Assembly: GCA_021730905.1 (NCBI GenBank)
Contig: JAKFYK010000029.1
Coordinates: forward strand, 62,001 to 126,000
Direction of reading: 5' to 3'
DNA length: 64,000 nucleotides
DNA from: Betaproteobacteria bacterium
Lineage (GTDB): Bacteria; Pseudomonadota; Gammaproteobacteria; Burkholderiales; SG8-41
In this document: piece by piece, positions 59,830 to 64,000 of the stretch
Layout of the letters: the number at the start of each line of letters is the position of its first letter
How positions within the stretch are numbered: position 1 is the first letter of the stretch
Translations under genes and position numbers: made by a program
The notes under the pieces: model-generated
What the model saw: only the letters and a program-made list of their open reading frames with translations
The model's database searches: none
Told to the model about the DNA's origin: nothing

Positions 59830-60510
59830 ATGAACGCACTCGATACCGGCATGCTGCTTACCATGCTGGAACTGCAGGACGGCATGAACAAAAAGATCGA
59901 CCCGGATTGGATCGGAAAGCGCCACGCGTACCTGCGCGCGGTGCTGGTCGAGGCCACCGAAGCGCTGGAGCATTACGGCTGGAAGTGGTGGAAACAGCAA
60001 TCGCCGGACATGCCACAGTTGCGCATCGAGATGATCGACATCTGGCACTTTGTGCTGTCCGAATATCTGTTGCGCGCCGATGGCGAGAAACCCGCAGCGG
60101 CAAAGTCGATGATCGCGGACTGGATGGCAAACGCGGCACTGGAATTCGATGGCGCGCGCTACGATCCTCGAACGCTCGATATCCGCCAGCAGCTTGAACT
60201 GCTTGCCGCACTGGCCGCAGTGCGCCGCATGCATTTGCCACTGCTGGCGCTGCTCTTCGCCGCCTGCGAGCTGACGCCAGCGTCGCTCTTCCGCGACTAT
60301 GTTTCAAAGAACGTGCTCAACCACTTTCGGCAAGATCGCGGCTACAAGAGCGGCGAATACAAGAAATTCTGGGATGGCGCGGAAGACAATGTGCATATGG
60401 CCGAAATTCTGCAAGCCATGACAGATGCCGATGAGCATCTGCCCGACCAGCTCTATCGCGCGCTGGCAAGCCGCTACGACGCATTGGGCGCGTCAGGCAA
60501 GCTGGCGTAG
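59830..60510 (+). CDS. dimeric dUTPase / dUTP diphosphatase (all-alpha NTP-pyrophosphohydrolase)
   Basis: 226 residues of the dimeric all-alpha dUTPase family. Metal and substrate motifs: 'EATEALEHYGWKWWK' (E-x-x-E), 'RIEMIDIWHFVLSEYL' (E-x-x-D), and the C-terminal 'SKNVLNHFRQDRGYKSGEYK' with 'KFWDGAEDN'. It hydrolyses dUTP (and dUDP) to dUMP, keeping uracil out of DNA and feeding thymidylate synthesis. RBS AAAAGGAA before the ATG at 59830. Housekeeping gene; it differs in kind from the trimeric dUTPase (Dut). Confidence 0.9.
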   Translation: MNALDTGMLLTMLELQDGMNKKIDPDWIGKRHAYLRAVLVEATEALEHYGWKWWKQQSPDMPQLRIEMIDIWHFVLSEYLLRADGEKPAAAKSMIADWMANAALEFDGARYDPRTLDIRQQLELLAALAAVRRMHLPLLALLFAACELTPASLFRDYVSKNVLNHFRQDRGYKSGEYKKFWDGAEDNVHMAEILQAMTDADEHLPDQLYRALASRYDALGASGKLA

Positions 60511-60554
60511 CCGCGCCGCCGGAGCACCACGCCCCGGCGACGGGCGATTTGAAA

Positions 60555-61091
60555 CTACCCCACCTGCCCTTCCAGCAGCAACTTCACCACTTCCGGCGTG
60601 ATCTCCGCGGCACGCTGATCAAGCTGCGCGGGCGTGAGGTTTGCAATTGGATGCGGCATTTCCAGAAAGCGAAAACCCTCCAAGCCCCAGGTGCGCGCCA
60701 TCGCTGCCCCTGTGGCCCTGAACACGTGCGTGATAATCGAAGCCGAGGGAATACCTTGCTGTTCAAATACAATGCTGTCGAGCACACTGCCCGAGCTGCA
60801 TGACCCTCAGTCGCCGACACCCGCGACAATCACGTCGCAGTTGGCCTTGTATTCCTCGATGATTTCAGCATGCGGCGCCGCGCCAGAGCTTTTTTTCTTG
60901 CGGATGATATGCGCCTTCGAGCCATGCTCTTTTTCGAGTATGCCGGCGATACGCAGCAACAACTGGTCGGAATTGTGCTTGGTATTGTCGATCAGCCCCA
61001 CACGCAGGCCTTCGAGCGATTTCGGCCGCCGTGCATAGGCGATGCGCCGCCCCATGACTTCGGTCGTTGGGTCCAGTATCTGCACTGTCAT
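60555..61091 (-). CDS. UGSC-family selenoprotein (in-frame UGA = Sec at residue 95)
   Basis: The ATG at 61091 has AAAGGAG nine bases before it. The frame reaches TGA at 60807-60809 in 'CDVIVAGVGD-U-GSCSSGSV' and continues with conserved sequence ('VFEQQGIPSASIITHVFRAT', 'LEMPHPIANLTPAQLDQRAA') to 60555: 178 residues with Sec at 95. U-G-S-C is the exact family motif. In homologues with Cys the site is known to be C-G-S-C. The start region 'LEGLRVGLIDNTKHNSDQLL' aligns with the first UGSC locus. It lies 49 bases downstream of its partner gene on the same strand. Function unknown; probably redox-active U-x-x-C working with the partner. A pseudogene is unlikely given the conserved motif and downstream frame. 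Confidence 0.88.
60778..60809 (-). promoter_or_regulatory. candidate bacterial SECIS downstream of the second UGA
   Basis: On the minus strand after TGA, TCGGGC (60789-60794) pairs with GCTCGA (60778-60783) in a 6-bp stem with one G-U pair, closing the loop AGTGT. The loop begins 18 bases after the UGA and has G as its second base. These features meet published bacterial SECIS limits (loop 3-14 nt with G in the first two, 16-37 nt spacing). Confidence 0.6.
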
Positions 61092-61140
61092 GATGATGTG
61101 CTCCTTTCGTTAAAAATATGAATCCTTGTCACAGATAAAA

Positions 61141-62208
61141 TCAAGCTGCCACCGCCTCACGTTTCACGTCCGACGGCTTTCGAATTTCCCTGGTCACGCT
61201 CTGCGAGCCGGCTTTGCCGCCCCAGCCCGGTATGTAAGCCGCTTGCACACCGGCGATGCCGCCCGCCGCCACCACGATGAAGTCCTGCGGCGTTTCAACC
61301 ACGGATATCCTGGTTGTTTCGTCTTCCGGCGTGATTTCACCCGCGGCAATATTCACGCGCTTTAAATCCGCGATGGAACTCTTGGCATTTTCAAAGCAAA
61401 AGTTCTGTACTTGTTCGCGCGACCATCCAGCTTTTTTCATCACCAGCTGATGCTCGCCGGGAAACACCAGTGCATACTGCGGCCGCCGATTGGTGCCCGC
61501 CGATATGCGCATGCTGGCGCACATCGTCGTCAACACGCCCTCGGGTGTTGCGCTCAAGCCATTGGAAATCTGGTGCGGCGCGAACGCGGCAAATACTGTC
61601 ACTGCGTTCTGGTCGCGGCGAAACCCGCGCGTGGTATGAAACGGCGGCCACGGGCTGCTGTCGGTCTCGTTCTCGGCGATGCAAAAGCTGTACTTGCCGC
61701 CATGCCCCAGGCTGCTGCGATCCAGCTCGCCCGGCAAGGTGCCTATCACGTTGCGCATCACCAGCCGAATCGCGCGGCCGATGGTCGCATTCGCACGCCA
61801 GCCCGGCCCGAACAAATTATCGCCGGAATTGATATCGAGTTCCTTCGCAATCGGACCGTTCACCAGCATGAACACTGCCGAGCCGCCGGTGCTGGTGGCC
61901 GGACCGTGATAGCCGTATTTCGGATCGGCCAGCGCTTCCACCGCCGCTACGATCACCGGCATGTATTCAGCCTTGCAACCTGCCATCACGGCATTAATCG
62001 CGACCTTTTCAGCGGTAACCGATACCTGCCTGTTTTCGATGAAGGCCAGTTGATACTGCGGATCGATCTTCGCCGCATCGAGCATCGCGCTCACGCGATC
62101 CGCCGTGGGCGGCACCACCGGCAGCCCGTCGGTCCAGCCGTTGGTGTAACAAAGATCGATGGCGCCACCGAGATCCTGCGCCGTGTGACGCCGTGCCTTG
62201 AGTTCCAT
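61141..62208 (-). CDS. UGSC partner protein (separate form of the C-terminal domain of 43975-45669)
   Basis: 355 residues. It has 'TDGLPVVPPTADRVSAMLDA', 'INAVMAGCKAEYMPVIVAAV' (Cys78), 'FMLVNGPIAKELDINSGDNL' and 'GRAIRLVMRNVIGTLPGELD', each matching the second half of the fused selenoprotein (DELPITPPTPERV, INAVMAGCKPELMPVL, LLVNGPLAKQLGIENG, GRALALIIKNIAG). No catalytic family that I can name. Conserved Cys78 could pair with the Sec of the next gene. It is transcribed before the selenoprotein gene in one operon. Cytosolic; no signal peptide. The fusion at the other locus is strong evidence that the two proteins work together. Confidence 0.85.
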   Translation of the reverse strand: MELKARRHTAQDLGGAIDLCYTNGWTDGLPVVPPTADRVSAMLDAAKIDPQYQLAFIENRQVSVTAEKVAINAVMAGCKAEYMPVIVAAVEALADPKYGYHGPATSTGGSAVFMLVNGPIAKELDINSGDNLFGPGWRANATIGRAIRLVMRNVIGTLPGELDRSSLGHGGKYSFCIAENETDSSPWPPFHTTRGFRRDQNAVTVFAAFAPHQISNGLSATPEGVLTTMCASMRISAGTNRRPQYALVFPGEHQLVMKKAGWSREQVQNFCFENAKSSIADLKRVNIAAGEITPEDETTRISVVETPQDFIVVAAGGIAGVQAAYIPGWGGKAGSQSVTREIRKPSDVKREAVAA

Positions 62209-62298
62209 ATTTTGATTCCCCTGATCTGCCTGTCGAAAGCGCAGTTTACATCAAGAATTCAGCACGCCTGTCCAAAATGAGCGCGCGTCGCGCTGTCT

Positions 62299-63138
62299 TT
62301 AGCGGGATGCCGCTGCACCAGCTAAAAACCGGTCCACAACTGCCAGAAAATCCTCCGGCTTTTCGTCGCTCGGATAGTGCCCCAGTCCCGGCAGGATAAC
62401 GATCTGCGCTTGCGGCAGCGCTCGCTTCAATTCCTGCTGCGTCTCGGGCGGCACGATGGTACTTGCTCCACCCAGCACGTAGATGATGGGGGCTTTGATC
62501 CTGCGCACAGCACCCCACAGTTCCGTGGGTATAAAGCCCTTGAGTATTGCTGGATCGCGCTTCCACACGAGGCGTCCGTCGGCACGCCCCTTCGCGCCAT
62601 GCTGCGCCAGATTGCGTAACACGGGCTCGGATGTGCGCGGGTTGTCGGCCTTGATCTGCGCGAGCAATTCGTCCACCGAGGTCCAGCCATTTTCTTCTTT
62701 CGCCATGCGCGCGCCGCGCCGGCTGGAAATCGCTGCCGGGCGTTCGGGACCGACGTCTTCGACGATCACCGACGATACCCGATCAGGATGCAGGCCGGCG
62801 ATCATCTGCGCCACACGCCCGCCGGTGGAGGCGCCCCACAGCACGATGTCGCGCAGCTTGAGTTGTTCGATCAGCGCCTCAATGTCACTCGCGTAATCCT
62901 CTACCAGATACGCGCCTTGCGGGTGCCAGCCGGAGTCGCCGTGCCCCCGCATGTCGACGGCGATCACGTGATAACGCTTGATGAAATGCGATGCAACATG
63001 ATCGAACGTGTGTGCCACACGCGCAATTCCATGCAACAGGATCAGCGGCGGTTTGCCGGCATTGCCCCAATCCAGATAGTGAATTTGCAGGCCGTTTACC
63101 GTTATCGATTTGTCAATAGGTTGCGGCGTCGCAGCCAT
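62299..63138 (-). CDS. alpha/beta hydrolase
   Basis: 279 residues, a classical alpha/beta hydrolase. 'LILLHGIARVAHTFDHVASH' (oxyanion HG), 'VAVDMRGHGDSGWHPQG'-type strand, nucleophile Ser in 'DIVLWGASTGGRVAQMIAGL', acid near 'IIYVLGGASTIVPPETQQEL' and His in 'ILPGLGHYPSDEKPEDF'. It belongs to the group of C-C or ester hydrolases often found in aromatic degradation. Same strand as and 90 bases upstream of the UGSC partner gene, so possibly in that operon. The substrate is unknown. Confidence 0.92.
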   Translation of the reverse strand: MAATPQPIDKSITVNGLQIHYLDWGNAGKPPLILLHGIARVAHTFDHVASHFIKRYHVIAVDMRGHGDSGWHPQGAYLVEDYASDIEALIEQLKLRDIVLWGASTGGRVAQMIAGLHPDRVSSVIVEDVGPERPAAISSRRGARMAKEENGWTSVDELLAQIKADNPRTSEPVLRNLAQHGAKGRADGRLVWKRDPAILKGFIPTELWGAVRRIKAPIIYVLGGASTIVPPETQQELKRALPQAQIVILPGLGHYPSDEKPEDFLAVVDRFLAGAAASR

Positions 63139-63217
63139 GTCACTCTCCCCGAGTTAACGGCAGGCAAGATAACATCAAATGCGCTACATTTCCGCTTTCT
63201 ATTCGAAGGAAGCAATC

Positions 63218-64000
63218 ATGCATCGCATCGCCAGCCGCCTTCCAACAATGACAAGCGCAGCCATACTCGCTCTGGCGCTGGTCAGCGCATCCGCCTGTGC
63301 GCAAACAAAACCCAGAATCTCTGACGCAGGCTCTGCGCAACCCAAAACCATCATGTATGTCGGCAACAGTTTTTTCTACTACAACAACAGCATGCACAGT
63401 CAGGTATCGGCAATTGCGACCGCCGCCGATCCGCAAAACCGTGCCGCGTATCGCAGCACCTCCATCACCATGGGCGGTTCCGGTCTTAACTGGCACAACA
63501 TCGACTCCTATTTCAGACCCGGCGGCGTGGCATCGTATTCCTTTGTCGGCGACAACGAAATCCGCTTCAACAAATTCGAAAAGCCGTTTGATCTGGTGAT
63601 CATGATGGATTGCAGCCAGTGCCCGATCCACCCGCAACTGGGGCCGATGTTTCATGATTACGCCAAAAAGCACAGCGACACCGTGCGCAAGCACAAGGCC
63701 CAGCCTGTGCTTTTCATGAGCTGGGCGTATGAGGATAAACTCGAAATGACCGCGCAGTTGGCCGAGCAATACACGATCGCCGGCAATGCAAATGGCGCGC
63801 TGGTCATCCCGGCAGGGCTCGCATTCGCCAGGGCCATCGCCAGACAGCCTGAAATCAAACTTTATGTAGCGGACAAGCGCCACCCCACCGCTCGTGGAAC
63901 CTACCTCGCCGCAGCCACGACCTACGCGGCGCTTTATCGCAAGTCTCCCGTCGGTGGCCCGCACCCGGCGACCGTCGATGCAGCGACCGCCAAATTCCTG
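63218..64000 (+). CDS. SGNH/GDSL hydrolase-like exported protein (runs off the right edge)
   Basis: The first 261 codons, partial at the 3' end. RBS GAAGGAA lies before the ATG at 63218. Signal peptide 'SAAILALALVSASACAQ', then 'TIMYVGNSFFYYNNSMHSQV', where GNSF is the block I position of SGNH hydrolases, and 'SITMGGSGLNWHNIDSYF'. 'RHPTARGTYLAAATTYAAL' carries the late H-P-x-x-x-G element (catalytic His). It resembles DUF4886-like exported SGNH proteins. A periplasmic deacylase or esterase is likely. The opposite-strand open frame across it is a shadow. Confidence 0.8.
   Translation, partial: MHRIASRLPTMTSAAILALALVSASACAQTKPRISDAGSAQPKTIMYVGNSFFYYNNSMHSQVSAIATAADPQNRAAYRSTSITMGGSGLNWHNIDSYFRPGGVASYSFVGDNEIRFNKFEKPFDLVIMMDCSQCPIHPQLGPMFHDYAKKHSDTVRKHKAQPVLFMSWAYEDKLEMTAQLAEQYTIAGNANGALVIPAGLAFARAIARQPEIKLYVADKRHPTARGTYLAAATTYAALYRKSPVGGPHPATVDAATAKFL

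Noticed and set aside
61100-61125. TTAAAAATATGAATCC as another copy of the AT-rich element
   Set aside because: Only the first ten bases match the left block; the AAAACAAATACTT core is missing.
1-64000. CRISPR arrays, tRNA or rRNA genes, IS transposases
   Set aside because: No evenly spaced direct repeats, cloverleaf-like sequences, rRNA signatures or DDE/HUH transposase frames were recognised on either strand.

Overview
The window reads like a GC-rich betaproteobacterial chromosome segment, most likely Burkholderiales (a Bordetella/Alcaligenaceae/Comamonadaceae-like catabolic generalist). The main reason is ten complete Bug-type (TctC-like) periplasmic solute-binding proteins plus two Bug remnants, scattered among MmgE/PrpD proteins, CoA-transferases, CoA-ligases, SDRs, alpha/beta hydrolases and TPP-dependent decarboxylases. 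No rRNA, tRNA, CRISPR array or transposase gene was recognised. No TctA/TctB membrane subunits and no LysR/TetR/GntR-type catabolic regulator were seen.

Layout. 1-6.2 kb: minus-strand MmgE/PrpD, arylamine N-acetyltransferase and MmgE/PrpD genes, a DM13 protein, a Bug gene next to a Bug gene with an internal deletion, and two convergent EthD-like proteins. 6.3-16.1 kb: a plus-strand catabolic run (Bug, acyl-CoA ligase, SDR, CoA-transferase A/B, citryl-CoA-lyase-like protein, BKACE/DUF849 enzyme, SDR, FAD-dehydrogenase) that looks like import, CoA activation and beta-keto-acid cleavage of an unidentified organic acid. 16.1-22.8 kb: minus-strand racemase/maleate isomerase, MmgE/PrpD, a large amidase, a cysteine-dioxygenase-like cupin and a CaiB/BaiF CoA-transferase. 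22.9-25 kb: an accessory islet with an AbiE-like toxin/antitoxin pair, a frameshifted gene and inverted repeats. 25-31.2 kb: acyl-CoA dehydrogenase, Bug plus two-subunit TPP decarboxylase, aconitase. 31.3-36.6 kb: a hybrid histidine kinase and a REC-EAL phosphodiesterase. 36.6-38.2 kb: a decayed defence islet (HsdR fragment, RhuM-Fic protein, nucleotidyltransferase fragment). 38.2-63 kb: further Bug-centred catabolic operons.

Two results stand out. First, two minus-strand loci carry an in-frame UGA in a U-G-[ST]-C context and read through into conserved sequence: a fused gene (43975-45669) and a split pair (60555-61091 with its partner 61141-62208). Both are best read as UGSC-family selenoproteins, each with a candidate bacterial SECIS hairpin just downstream of the UGA. 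The partner domain is fused in one locus and separate in the other, which implies that the two act together.

Second, an AT-rich element of about 27 bp (core AAAACAAATACTT, other end TAAAAATATC) occurs about ten times. It often lies exactly between a stop codon and the next start codon, can supply either codon, and twice lies in frame inside an enzyme gene. The genes just downstream of it lack a good Shine-Dalgarno sequence. Three further dispersed inverted-repeat families are also present.
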